Origin: Megaustenia siamemsis
Taxonomy: Eukaryota; Mollusca; Gastropoda; Stylommatophora; Ariophantidae
Reading direction: 5' to 3'
Assembly: GCA_032433765.1 (NCBI GenBank)
Contig: JAVIAB010000073.1
Location: 51,719,144-51,783,143, forward strand
DNA length: 64,000 nucleotides
Part shown: piece by piece, positions 51,660 through 61,690 of the stretch
Position numbering within the stretch: the stretch's first letter is position 1
Layout: every line of letters starts with the position of its first letter
Notes under the pieces: generated by a model
Told to the model about the DNA's origin: nothing
The model's input: the letters and a program-made list of their open reading frames with translations, nothing else
The model's database searches: none
Translations under genes and position numbers: made by a program

Positions 51660-52266
51660 TCAATCTGAAGCAAGTAGACAAGTTTAAATATCTGGGTAGC
51701 ACGTTAACACAAGACAATAACCAAGAGACAGAGATAGATATAAGGTGTAACAAAGCATGTCAAGTTATAGGTCAAGTATCAACACTATTGAAAAACAAAG
51801 CAATAACTACGGACGCAAAAAGAGCAACATACAAATCAATTTTTCTACCAACTCTGTGCTATCAGTGCCAGAATTGGAAGCTGGACTCTAGAACAATAAG
51901 AAAGATAACGACCACCGAAATTAAATGTGTCAGAAAAATGACAGGAAACAGCTTAAGGGACAGAGTAAGAAACACCGACCTGAGGAAGAAACTCGAAATT
52001 GAACCAGCCATCGAATACATAAAGAAACAACAGATAAATTGGTTCGGCTACATAACAAGACAAAAAGAACTAACAATGACTCAAAGAGCCATAAGCAAAC
52101 GCCACGAAAACGCCAGATTAAGAGGAAGACCAAGAAAGAGATGGATAAAAGGAACACCAGAAGAGGCCAACAGAAGAGCAAAGAATCGCAGATTGTATCT
52201 CCCCTCGACGCCAACGACAATAGAGGAAGGATAGAAGAAGAAGAAGGAGAAGAAGAAGAAGAACAA
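51660..52266 (+). mobile_element. LINE-A 3' fragment nested in an X element
   Basis: Open frame from 51662 to 52234 without ATG, about 190 codons, about 95% identical to the end of the LINE-A ORF at 1874-3514: FKYLGSTLTQDNNQETEID, IFLPTLCYQCQNWKLDSR, WFGYITRQKELTM, RGRPRKRWIKGTP. A 24-bp deletion removes part of the ILESLGG segment. The 3' tail is an extended GAAGAAGAAG repeat, longer than at 3524. No clear duplication; the X empty site is visible in X7. Confidence 0.88.
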
Positions 52267-52721
52267 GAAGAAGAACGTGAACTTCCGGTATATGGTGGAT
52301 GGGCGGCAGGAACCATTGAAGGCTATGCATGAAAAGTGTTCCTTGTTGCAGTTTCCTCATATTCCAAGTCCGGCTTGTTGCAGGAGCTACTGAGTTAAGT
52401 GCTCTGTGCACACCTTGAGCTGTGTGTCTAATCCGTTTTGATCATGCTTTGATATTCCAATTGTTTACGATGAATGATGATATTGTATGACAGGGAACTG
52501 TTGGCTGTGTTCACATTCTGCGCGGTTTCGTCGTATGTTTTTTGGCGTGTGCTGAGACTGCTACGAAGGGGACTACAGTTACCTTTCTTTGTTTGGGAGA
52601 TGAGATATTAATTCGGATGATTGCGCAGGCACGGGCGGTTGAGCAATTATGGATTTCGTTTAATTTAATTCGTTTGCAGTGATACCGGGGCCTTCCATAA
52701 CCAAATAACCAGAGATAATAA

Positions 52722-53012
52722 CCGAATAGCAAAGCAAGCTCTCAAATTGGAAACAACAAGTAGAAGGAAATGAGGCCGACCCAGAAAAACACTGAGAAGA
52801 ACAATCATCAGAGAGGCAAAGGAACCAGGAATCGGCTCCCTCAATGAGATCAAGATGTTTGCACAGAACAGAGACAAATGGCGAGATTTGATAAAAGATC
52901 TTTGCAAGGATTGAGACTTCTAGAAGGAAAATTTCGAAACAGGGAAACAGTATCTGGATTTATGCCCTATGGGCCGAATGCGGCTCGTAAGGTCGATAGA
53001 TAGAAAAGATAT
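52722..53012 (+). mobile_element. LINE-G fragment, right part
   Basis: Continues from 50744: RIAKQALKLETT, RPRKTLRRTIIREAKEPGIG, NRDKWRDLIKDLC, then 3' sequence with GGGCCGAATGCGGCTCG and a GATAGATAGA tail. One stop (TGA after RRK). From 53013 to 53320 no gene is recognised. Confidence 0.85.
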
Positions 53013-53324
53013 GAAAGTACAAAGACAAAAAGAAATGTTCAGAATCTTTAAAGAAAATCAATATTTTAAATGTGCAATGCAGTAACTAGTAAAGCCAAAC
53101 ACAATATTTTTGTAGGAAAATAAATGAAGCCAAATCTCAGACGCTTCCAATTAGATTTAAAGATAAGTTTAGGGTTCATTTTCACTCGATGTCAATTGGC
53201 TTGTGCATTTTTCAGAGAATTAAGATGTCGGTGTTCTTGTTATGGTCTGCAAAAAAATATGCTAAACATTGAAGAATCAATCACTGTCTAATGTGCGGTG
53301 ATAAATAGTTTACAATGACCTGAT

Positions 53325-53965
53325 GTGCAGACAACTAAAACAAGTAGAGGAATTCAAATACCTAGGAAGTCTAATGACAAACGATAATTTTCAAACAGCA
53401 GAGATCGAATCAAGATGCAACAAAGCTTGTCAAATCATCGGACAGTTATCACCACTATTGTCCAAAAAGGAAATAACTCTTGAGGCAAAATGAGCACTAT
53501 ACAATACAATCTTCATCCCGCCGTTGTGCTACCAATGCCAGACCTGGACCCTAGATGCAAGAACAATGAGAAAAATAACCTCTACAGAGATGAAATATGT
53601 TAGACGAATGACAGGAAACAGTCTGAGAGATAAGATCAGAAATGAAGAACTGAGAAAAAGCTAGGAATAGCCCCCGCCATAGAATATATAAGGAAACAAC
53701 AGATAAAATCGTTTGGCCACGTGACAAGGCAGAAAGAACAAAACACAACACAACGAGACTTCAACTAACGTTGTGAGAACACCAGACCCAAGGGTTGACC
53801 ACGAAAAAGATGGTTCGATGGAATATTAGAAGCACTAGGAAACATAACAGCAGCAGAGGCGAACAGAAGAGCAAAAAACCACAAATTATATCTCCCCTCG
53901 ACGCTGAAAGGCAGATGAGGAAGGGAAGAAGAAGTGGAAGAATGACCTGACTGTTTCGGGGGCAC
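53325..53965 (+). pseudogene. LINE-A-related C-terminal fragment
   Basis: Reads LKQVEEFKYLGSLMTNDNFQ, a stop in EAK*ALYN, IFIPPLCYQCQTWTLDARTM, MTGNSLRDKIRNEE, FGHVTRQKEQ, and GNITAAEANRRAKNHKLYLP. Related to LINE-A but about 30% different in protein, hence a sub-family. Ends with GAAGAAGTGGAAG, followed by the CCTGACTGTTTCGGGGG segment also seen at 54450. Confidence 0.8.
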
Positions 53966-53967
53966 TT

Positions 53968-54308
53968 GGGGGCCTTGGTAGCCTAGTTGGGAAAACCACC
54001 CGACTAGACTACCGACGTTCGGACAACCCGTGTTCAATTCCCGCTGGGAGCAGTGTGAATTGTACTCGTGGTTGGAATAAAAAAAAAATACCCCCACGGT
54101 CGACCCAGCCGTTGGCAGAAATGGGTACCAGGGTATATTATCCTGGGAAGGTGAGGAATGTCGCTTCGCATCTGAGTTTCGATGCTTGAGGCTACACTAT
54201 ACAGAAATATCCGAACATTTCTGGATAGGCGGCCGAGCACATATGGGTGTATACTCGCGTGCTAAGACGCCGGTTCAAGTCTCGTACTTTACCTTTACCT
54301 TTACCTTT
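53968..54308 (+). mobile_element. S3 SINE flanked by duplicated LINE 3' sequence
   Basis: Head GGGGCCTTGGTAGCCTAGTT, B-box-like GTTCAATTCCCGC, A-run, body (CATTTCTGGATAGGCGGCCG) and TTTACCTTTACC tail. It lies between two copies of the same LINE 3' segment (about 53825-53966 and 54309-54450). Confidence 0.88.
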
Positions 54309-54450
54309 ATTAGAAGCACTAGGAAACATAACAGCAGCAGAGGCGAACAGAAGAGCAAAAGACCGCAAATTATCTCTCCCCTCGACGCTGAAAGGCAGAT
54401 GAGGAAGGGAAGAAGAAGAAGAATGACTTGACTGTTTCGGGGGTATTTTA
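54309..54450 (+). repeat. Duplicate of LINE 3' segment 53825-53966
   Basis: About 142 bp, TTAGAAGCACTAGGAAACAT to GACTGTTTCGGGGG, about 95% identical by eye to 53825-53966. Far too long for a TSD. Confidence 0.9.
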
Positions 54451-54572
54451 TGAATATTATAACTAGCCGTGGTGACCATTTTCATATTGAAGTGAATCAT
54501 GGACTATCGAAAAACATACAAAATTTTTGAAGACTACAAAAATGTTTTGCAGAATAATATTGATAAAGCTAT

Positions 54573-55015
54573 GGTTATTGTTAGTTGAAGGCCCCAGTAT
54601 CACTGCAAGTGAATTAAAATCAATAATTGTTCAACCGCCCGTGCAAGTGGAATCATCCGAATTAAAACTCATCTCACTGAAGAATCCAAACAAAGAAATG
54701 CAGCTGCATTATCCATCATAACAACTACAGCACACGTCAAAAGACATAAGGCCAAGCAGCACCCAGAGTGAACGCAGCTGAACTGCCCTTCGTCATACAA
54801 TATCATTCATTTATTCATCATAAGCAATCCGAATATCTAAACAAAATCTGGATGAAAAACACAGCTCATGGTGTGCTCAGAGCAATAAACTCAGTAGCTC
54901 CGGCAGCAAGGCGGACTTGGAATATGAGGAAACTGCAACGAGGAAACTGCAACAAGGAACACTTTTCAGACAGCCTGAATGGTGCATGCCTCTCCGTTAT
55001 ATTGACCGGAAGTCC
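54573..55015 (+). mobile_element. X-family element, internally deleted, 13-bp TSD (X6)
   Basis: 443 bp: 5' module (GGCCCCAGTATCACTGCAAG, GPSITASELKSIIVQPP frame), then ACTGCAACAAGGAACACTTT and directly the end ATTGACCGGAAGTCC. TTGATAAAGCTAT is perfectly duplicated at 54560-54572 and 55016-55028. It keeps both family ends but lacks about 600 bp of 3' body. Confidence 0.88.
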
Positions 55016-55099
55016 TTGATAAAGCTATTGACAGCCAAGAATAGAAACGAGAACTTATTAAAGAGTTACAAAAATGCACGCTATTGAAATCAGGGGTAA

Positions 55100-55320
55100 A
55101 AGATCATCATCTTTGGTAATGTCATTAGAAGAGAACAGCTAGAATATATTCTGACAACTGGAAAAATTAATGATAAGAAGAGTTAGAGAAAAACACGATG
55201 AACAAAAGATATCAGACATATTAAAGAATGACTCAGTAGGAAAGAACAGAACAGATCAATTCTAAAGATAGTAGTTGTGGAGAGACATAAACCACTAGTG
55301 CCATAATAGTTTAAAATATT
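55100..55320 (+). mobile_element. LINE-D 3' fragment, diverged
   Basis: Decayed reading of FGNVIRREQLEYILTTGKIN and an RDRKLWRDI-like end near 55270-55295. It is the most diverged LINE-D tail in the window. From 55321 to 55554 no gene is recognised. Confidence 0.6.
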
Positions 55321-55554
55321 ATTATTATGTTTTCTTATAATATCATGCAGATCTCACTCGTAACCCTACTCACTCGCGCCCAATCTCTCCCACATTTTTA
55401 AAACATTTTCTCAAATACTGAAGAGCTCTAAATCAGGGGTGAATTACCATGAAATCCGCGGACCAGAATTGGGTCGACATACAGTTTTGACGGGCCTAAG
55501 AAGTTTGGTTCATTATGTGTATAATCTGGTCCATCCTCTATTCAATTCCGGCAT

Positions 55555-55790
55555 AAACGTGGCAAAACATCATTTGTGGCTGTGCTGTGGCAAAACATGG
55601 AAGAAAATAGACTAAATAAAAAAAGATGGAAAACCATAGGATTAGTGGGCCTGACTTGTTCCAGCCTGTGGCTGAGTGTGTTTGTCAAACATTGGTAGAA
55701 TCAGCCACGAAATAAGAAAATCCTTAAAAAAAATTACACAATAGCCTCCACTAGACTGTCTGACGAGACGAAAAGGGCCATATATACATT
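55555..55790 (+). mobile_element. LINE-Z C-terminal fragment, decayed
   Basis: Matches 24185-24390: GGGCCTGACTTGTTCCAGCC, TGTTTGTCAAACATTGGTAG, CAATAGCCTCCACTAGACTG. The zinc-finger cysteines are disrupted by frameshifts. Confidence 0.75.
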
Positions 55791-55808
55791 GGTCCATAGG
55801 TTGAAAAT

Positions 55809-56003
55809 AGGAGCCGCGATAACTAGGTTAGTGAACTGGACTACAAAGGACAAGAGGTAGGATTCGATCCCACTCGACGGCTTCCGGGTTCACCCAGCCT
55901 TTAATGGGTACTGGATTTTTTTTCTGGGAAAGTAAAACGGCACGAGCATAAAACCGACCACATTACCCCAAAAAATCATGTGCCGAAGGTCTATAAAAAT
56001 TAT
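55809..56003 (+). mobile_element. S1 SINE, 3'-truncated (S1-13)
   Basis: Head GGAGCCGCGATAACTAGG (A box damaged), B-box-like GATTCGATCCC, body up to GTCTATAAAAATTATGA. The 3' terminus is missing at the junction with the LINE-C 3' end. Confidence 0.85.
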
Positions 56004-56316
56004 GATATTCTTCCTCTTTTCTCTTTTCACTGATACATAAAAGGTGTCGTGGTTTATTTGTCGTTTTTGGGCTGCTCGAATTGCTGAATTAGTGATTTTC
56101 CTTTGTTGTTACATGTCTCTGTCACTGCATCTATCCATCTTTTTCTGGGTCTTCCTCTTGGTCTTTTTCCATGCACTCTCTGGAAGAACGCCCTTGATGG
56201 TGATTGGTGTGGATTTATTCTGACCAGGTTGCCAAACCATTTAAATTGTTGTTGTTCTATATATTCTTGGCAGGGTTTAGTTCCTACCATTTTTCTTATG
56301 GTTTTATTTAGTATTC

Positions 56317-57398
56317 GGAGACTTCCGTTTTCAAGATGGCGGATCTAGTCCACGTCCTCTCGATCGCTGCAGAAAATGCACCCAATGTCTGATTAATTTC
56401 GGATCTTCATTGCACTTTTCTGCGTAAAAGTCAAAATGATGATATGCTTAATATATCTGTGTCGCTAAAGCGAGGTCGTAGGTCGACAACAGTCCGTTTT
56501 TGACGAATCAAGTGTTGTGAGTGAGACATTCCTCCGTCTAGACTAGATCTGTGCTTTACGTCACATTAGTGCTGTTCAAGACCGTTATTGGGATTCTTTG
56601 ACGCAAGTTATTTCCACGTTACACATTAATGTAAACTACTTCGTCAGTCGCAGTTTTGTCTCTTTGGGGAAGTTGCTTCGTGTTTTGTTCGTCGTAGACT
56701 ACTTACACTTGAGTAATCAGACATAAGTCTAAAGGTATCGAGATTATGAGTTTGGCGACATTGTGGGCTACGTCATCGTATTGGTTCCCTAAACCGGTCG
56801 TGCGCAAATCTTACGGTCTGCTGTTTGATGTGCAACAAGAATTTGACGACTGACTGTGTGTCTCTATGTTCGGAATTGGAGTCATCAACGATGGCCTAAC
56901 ATCATCAAGTGCTACGATGATCATCATTTTCAAGAGGACGTGACTTACCGGTATAAGGGGATAGGCGGCGGGAACAAATGAAGGCTATGCATGAAAAGTT
57001 CCTTGTTGCAGTTTCCTCATATTACAAGTCGCATGTCTGTGTTAGTCACCTCTAGTGACTCGGGCAGATGGTGCTCGTAAACCTGGGAAGGCCGACCATC
57101 TAAGGGCAGAATCCCCCGACAGAAAAGATCAACTGCTGCCTTGCAGGAAGATTGGGGACAATCAAAGGCTAAGGAAAGCAAACCTGAAAAAATGCTGGCT
57201 GAAATCGGATGCACTGGGCCACTGGCGCAGAACACAGTGCAACGTATTAACGGGTGTTCAGTCAGAGTGGATCTGACAGACTCTAATTGTGATGTTCTGT
57301 CTGTGGGGGCGATCAACACACTTAGCCTGACAGCTGACTTCATATGAGAGTCTGGAATCCTTACTCTGATTGAGTCCTGAACGCAGAGAGAGAGAGAG
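56317..57398 (-). mobile_element. X-family element with alternative 5' module, 11-bp TSD (X7)
   Basis: 1,082 bp. ATTTAGTATTC is duplicated at 56306-56316 and 57399-57409. On the minus strand its first 370 bp (CTCTCTCTCTGCGTTCAGGA, GTGTGTTGATCGCCCCCACA, ACTAGAGGTGACTAACACAG) are unlike other X copies, then ATATGAGGAAACTGCAACAA and the shared 3' body follow to CATCTTGAAAACGGAAGTCT. The different 5' third inside one clean duplication shows that the module was exchanged before insertion. Confidence 0.88.
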
Positions 57399-57409
57399 AT
57401 TTAGTATTC

Positions 57410-58020
57410 TATCTCTTCTTGTGTTGTTTGTTACTTTTCTCAAGCATCGCATCTCACATGTGTTGATCTTTCTTAACTGTGATTTAGAAAGGGTCCATGT
57501 TTGACTTTCATAGCACAAAGTTGGTATGAAAAGACTATTTATCATTTGTTGTTTAGCTGGCATAGAAATGTTTGGATGTCTTAGCAATGGTGAAAGCTAG
57601 TGTATGAAGAAAGTATGTGACAGCATTTGCTTTTTGTATTCTCATGTCAATTTCTCTGTCTAGTTTTCCATTTTCTGTGAACATTGTGCCCAAATACGTG
57701 AATTCCTCTACTTCTTTTATTTCTTTATCTTTGATCTTAATGTTTAATGGGTGTTTTAATTTGCTTATTCTCATAGCCTCTGTTTTTGCTGTGTTAATTT
57801 TAATACTGTAGTTTGTGCAGCTTTTATCTAGAGATGTTATATGCTGCTGTAGCAGGTTTTCATCTTCATATATTAGGCATTGGTCATCTGCGAATAGTAG
57901 CTCGTTGATGTTGGAGTTTTCTACATCTATATTATTATTTGATTTGTCCTTGTTGTTGGTTGTTTCCTGATTTATTTTGTCCATATATATGATGAAGAGG
58001 AGTGGGTGGTGAGAGGACAC
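57410..58020 (-). pseudogene. LINE-C reverse transcriptase fragment
   Basis: From 58020 the frame reads PLLFIIYMDKINQETTNN, ELLFADDQCLIYEDENLLQQ (catalytic Asp pair about 57880-57890), KTEAMRISKLKHPLNIK, FTYLGTMFTENGKLDREID; it shifts near 57590 and continues with ISMPAKQQMINSLFIPTLCY. The upstream half of the RT is missing. Confidence 0.82.
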
Positions 58021-58208
58021 ATCCTTGTCTTACACCTGTTGTAACCTGAAACCATTCTGACAGACCTTCCGATGTTCTAATGGCACTTTCACTGTTTTTA
58101 TATAATGCCATTATATTATTTAGTAGTTGTCCTGCTACACTGTAGGTTAAGTATTAAGTTATAAGTGAATTTCAATGCCCGTAGTAAAAAGAAATTCAAG
58201 CGTTCTTG

Positions 58209-58290
58209 TGCTATTTCGAAATTATGATCACTAGCTCCATATTCCCTATACGCCACTTGGCGTGAAGGGGGTGCTTTACTTTTTTATAGG
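58209..58290 (+). mobile_element. S1 SINE 3' end (S1-14)
   Basis: Only the last 80 bp: CCATATTCCCTATACGCCAC, TTGGCGTGAAGGGGGTGCTT, T-run. From 58291 to 58830 no gene is recognised. Confidence 0.75.
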
Positions 58291-58832
58291 CTGAAAATAA
58301 ATGAATAAAAACTGAGTACACACATATGAACATTATTCTTCAATCAATGCAATATATGTGAGGACCAAGACGTCTAACCAGCTATTGAATTGAGTACGGT
58401 CAGTGATACACAGCTGACGTCACACCTTAGGATCGACGAAGAACAGAGCTGATAAAGACATGGCTCTCCTCTTCCTGAAACAGACTATCCCAGTTTGATC
58501 AAGCGACTGGGCATCGAAGAGGGAAGGTAACATAGTTTTCCAAAAGGCTGTGTTGAAATCAGATAAGCTGGACCGAAAGGTGAAAATAAATACAATGCAA
58601 GGTATGTACGCCCATTTAAGTTTCTTGTCATGACGGATGGCAAAGAGAACTATTCATTTCTGTACTAGACATTGGGGAAACATCAGACAGACAGGAAGAA
58701 TATATATACATACATATGTTTGCTTTACCGTGTCACTAGAAGGAAAAAAGGATTATGTTAAATATTTGATCACGCAGGACTGCAATGATCGTTGTCGACA
58801 TGCTCTTTGATAATGAGATACTTAGGCGACAT

Positions 58833-59078
58833 CACTTTTTCTAGTGACATCACTTTTTCTAGTGACATCAGTTTTTCTAGTGACATCAGTTTTTCTAGTG
58901 ACATCAGTTTTTCTAGTGACATCAGTTTTTCTAGTGACATCAGTTTTTCTAGTGACATCAGTTTTTCTAGTGACATCAGTTTTTCTAGTGACATCAGTTT
59001 TTCTAGTGACATCAGTTTTTCTAGTGACATCACTTTTTCTAGTGACATCAGTTTTTCTAGTGACATCAGTTTTTCTAC
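58833..59078. repeat. 18-bp minisatellite, about 14 units
   Basis: Units AGTGACATCAGTTTTTCT, with CACTTTTTCT variants at both ends. Because 18 is divisible by three every frame is open; the LEKLMS or SDISFS peptides are artefacts. Confidence 0.95.
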
Positions 59079-59099
59079 TATCGAGGACTGTGCGAAATT

Positions 59100-59715
59100 A
59101 AAAACGAGATGAAGCTGTGTCTTTTGTGTCGTGACGTGTAAGGTATGGTGATGGTGGCAGTAGATGGTGTGTATATTTTTATAAGAAAGACACAGCAATG
59201 TTGATCATGAAACTCTTAATCACTTTAACTCTTTCATTACGGGCGGCTTTTATCAATTCAGCGGCAGAGATTTCAGAGACAACATTTTTCATAGTTCTAA
59301 ATATCAATTTGCGTGTTTATATTTATCTAACACTTAAAATATTATATGTTCATTTTATATAATTAAACAATGAACTAGATTACACCAATACCGAGATGAT
59401 ACAAGACATGTAAATAGAATACGGGTTGATGACAATTTACACTAATCAATTTGAGAGTGACGCACTGTGCGGCGCAACGTATGCGACCGAAATTGGCATG
59501 GCGAATGGTGCGGCGAACCGTACGGAAAGAGTTAAGTCATTTGTGCTTTTGACAATTTTTCCAGATGAAAAGTAAGATGTTGCTATCTCTTTAATATCCA
59601 TTTGGGATTATCTTGTGGTGGGCTTGTGTGGTATGTACATAAGGAATGCACTGAAAGTAGCCAGAACGTAGAGCGTTGTCACAACTTAGTTACAAAATGA
59701 AATGATCAAACAAAG
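59100..59715. other. No recognised gene
   Basis: AT-rich with one slightly GC-richer patch at 59460-59540 (GCGGCGCAACGTATGCGACC). No open frame or known motif. Confidence 0.5.
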
Positions 59716-59717
59716 AA

Positions 59718-60350
59718 ATATCATCATCATCATCAAGTACCGAGCCTGCTGGCGTAGGTGATCATGTCTCTCCACAACTTTCGATCACGACAGTTATTTA
59801 TCATTTCTGTTGTTGACCTTCTGCCAAGCCATTCTCTTAAGCTGTCTGGTATATGTTCTCTTTGCTTCCCTCTGTGTGTACGTCCCTCAATTTTCCCAGT
59901 TGTTACAATATATTCCAGCTGTTCTCTTCTCATTACATGGCCAAAAAATGATGATTGTTTCTTCCTAATGTTGGAAATTAGCTCTCTTTTTGCTTTAGTC
60001 TCTTTCATAACGTTTTCATTACTTTTCTTAGCGCTCCATGGTATTCTCAACATTCTTCTGTAAAACCACATTTGTACAGACTCAAGTGATTTTCTTGTCT
60101 GTTGTCCTATTGTTCATTATTCACATCCACATGTTAAGATTGGCTCTACATAATATTTAAGAACTCTTTTTCGTGTTTCTGTTGTCAAAAATGGATTGCA
60201 TAGTATCTTCCTCATTTTTTTGGAAAGCTGCTTTTGCCTGAGCAATTCTGCATCTCACCTCTGTTGTGCATCTTCCGTCTGAGGTTAACAAAGTTCCCAA
60301 ATATTTAAATTCATTTACTTGTGATATTGTCCCACTTGTCTTTAGTACAA
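59718..60350 (-). mobile_element. LINE-D C-terminal part
   Basis: Minus strand: VNEFKYLGTLLTSDGRCTTE, RIAQAKAAFQKNEEDTMQ, a break, then MWFYRRMLRIPWSAKKSNE, FFGHVMRREQLEYIVTTGKI, REWLGRRSTTEMINNCRDRK. It matches 47185-47822 but with better frames. The triplet tail is ATCATCATCATC at 59720-59732. Confidence 0.87.
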
Positions 60351-60359
60351 TCATGAATC

Positions 60360-61225
60360 GCCAAAGAAGTATAGATAAAGTATTTCACAAATTTCTATGA
60401 CAGATGGAGAGTAACGCTGTGTTCTTTATTCTGTGAAACGTTAGCCCCGTGTAAATTATGAAAGCACAATCCTCACATTTAAACCGGTATGTTCTCACTT
60501 AATATTTATTATTTGTTACTACATTTTCTCTTTCTTTCTCTTTCTCCCCCTCAACTCTGTCTTCTCTATTTCTCCCATTCCCTTCTCTTCCCTGTAACTC
60601 CACCTTTTATCCATAATATTAATTCAACACCACAGCAACGCCTGCACGCCGTTATAAGTAAATTATACATAGGCAGCAAAAGGTGACAATATCTGGCCCT
60701 CTGTACCTTCATATCTCTTTTCAGATATGGCCCTTTAGAATATGGGAAACTGCTTTTTTACACCGAGACATTTTCTTAATTTTAGGTCTATAGATATCCC
60801 TTGCAAAAAATGTTGGTCATAGCGAACCTGATAGGGGATCTCCATAAACGCCCCCCCCCCCACAACCCCACCGGTGTTAAATAGTTACGCCACTGATGCG
60901 GGCGTCAAATATTAAACTGGAGCCAGCTTGTACACATAAGTGCCAGACAAACACTCCCAGCTGAGACTGCTCTGAGGGATACTATTTTCTGCAATCTGAA
61001 TAAACTGGACACTGTAGTGTAGTATTTCACTGAAATCGGCATCGCTGTTTTTGCATCATCAATACGAGAACAATGAAGAAGAAAGAATGTCTGAAATCAA
61101 AATCACATTTAGCACTTCAGCGACCTCACACTCAGAACATTGGCTAGTCATTACCTCATCCTTTGGAAACACAACACAAGTTTGTCCTAGATTTCTATTC
61201 CCTCAAACTGAATTTCCAACTGACT
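60360..61225. other. No recognised gene
   Basis: Contains a T/C-rich stretch (60520-60600), a C-run (60850) and a 25-bp match to the X module at about 60960-60985. Otherwise unassigned. Confidence 0.5.
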
Positions 61226-61272
61226 AGAATAATAGGTCATCATCATCATTATCATCATCATCACCATCGTCA

Positions 61273-61327
<55 letters not shown>

Positions 61328-61372
61328 GTCGTCATCATCATCATCATCATCGTCATCATCATCATCATCATT
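61226..61372. repeat. (ATC)n microsatellite grown from a LINE-F tail
   Basis: About 45 ATC triplets with a few CGT interruptions, immediately before the LINE-F 3' end. Shorter ATC runs stand at the same position in other LINE-F and LINE-D copies. Confidence 0.95.
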
Positions 61373-61690
61373 GAGCGCCGTCTTCGCATCGAAGGTTGGC
61401 TACCATGGCGCGCCATTCTGCTCTCTTTCTTGCTTTGATGGAGCAGATTGTCATAGGTTGCCTTGTCCATCTTTTGATGTTACTTGTCCATGTTAGTCTT
61501 GGTCTGCCTCTTTTACATTGTATTTTCCCTTCCAATATTACTTTTATTAGGCTGTTGTATTTAACATGCCCCAAACATTTCATTTATCTTGTTCAAATTC
61601 TGTTTAGTAGTTGTCTTGTCATTTTTAATTGGTTTAAAAAGTCATCGTTTGTTTTATTTTCTTTCCATCCAATTCTACCTTCTTCTACCT
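61373..61690 (-). mobile_element. LINE-F 3' fragment
   Basis: Minus strand reads IGWKENKTNDDFLNQLKMT, MKCLGHVKYNSLIKVIL, GKIQCKRGRPRLTW, with breaks. It joins a LINE-H 3' end in the same orientation at about 61690. Confidence 0.85.

Larger units (their letters stand above)
50745..52711 (-). mobile_element. X-family element with two nested insertions, 10-bp TSD (X5)
   Basis: On the minus strand it starts at 52711 (GGTTATTTGGTTATGGAAGG), runs through the GPGIT module (52700 to about 52320), a LINE-A insertion (51660-52266), the shared 3' body and an S1 SINE (50889-51146), and ends with ATAGGAAGTCCC at about 50748. GAGATAATAA is duplicated at 50735-50744 and 52712-52721. Without its two guests it is about 1.09 kb, the same size as X4 and X7. 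A 10-bp insertion (TTAAATTAAA-type) near 52655 disrupts the GPGIT frame. Confidence 0.88.
56005..58146 (-). mobile_element. LINE-C, RT to 3' end, interrupted by an X element
   Basis: In minus orientation: 58146 to 57410 (RT palm and following), an X insertion (56317-57398), then 56305 to 56005 (C-terminus and 3' UTR ending in GAAAAGAGGAAGAAT). Motifs: TTGVRQGCVLSPP, NINELLFADDQCLIYE, FTYLGTMFTENGKL, SLFIPTLCYESQTWTLSKSQ, QEYIEQQQFKWFG, RGRPRKRWIDAVTETCNNK. Several frame breaks. 5'-truncated at about 58146. A tiny sister copy lies at 32275-32432. Confidence 0.85.

Noticed and set aside
57017..57343. Minus-strand frame of 108 codons in the X7 5' module
   Set aside because: No recognised domain, and an equally open plus-strand frame overlaps it. 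Kept as part of the module, not as a gene.
58770..59198. Long open frames across the 18-bp array (LEKLMS or SDISFS repeats)
   Set aside because: The unit is a multiple of three, so all six frames remain open; there is no credible start, codon bias or flanking gene structure.
61163..61438. Poly-Ile/His frame at the ATC repeat
   Set aside because: Simple translation of a triplet microsatellite.
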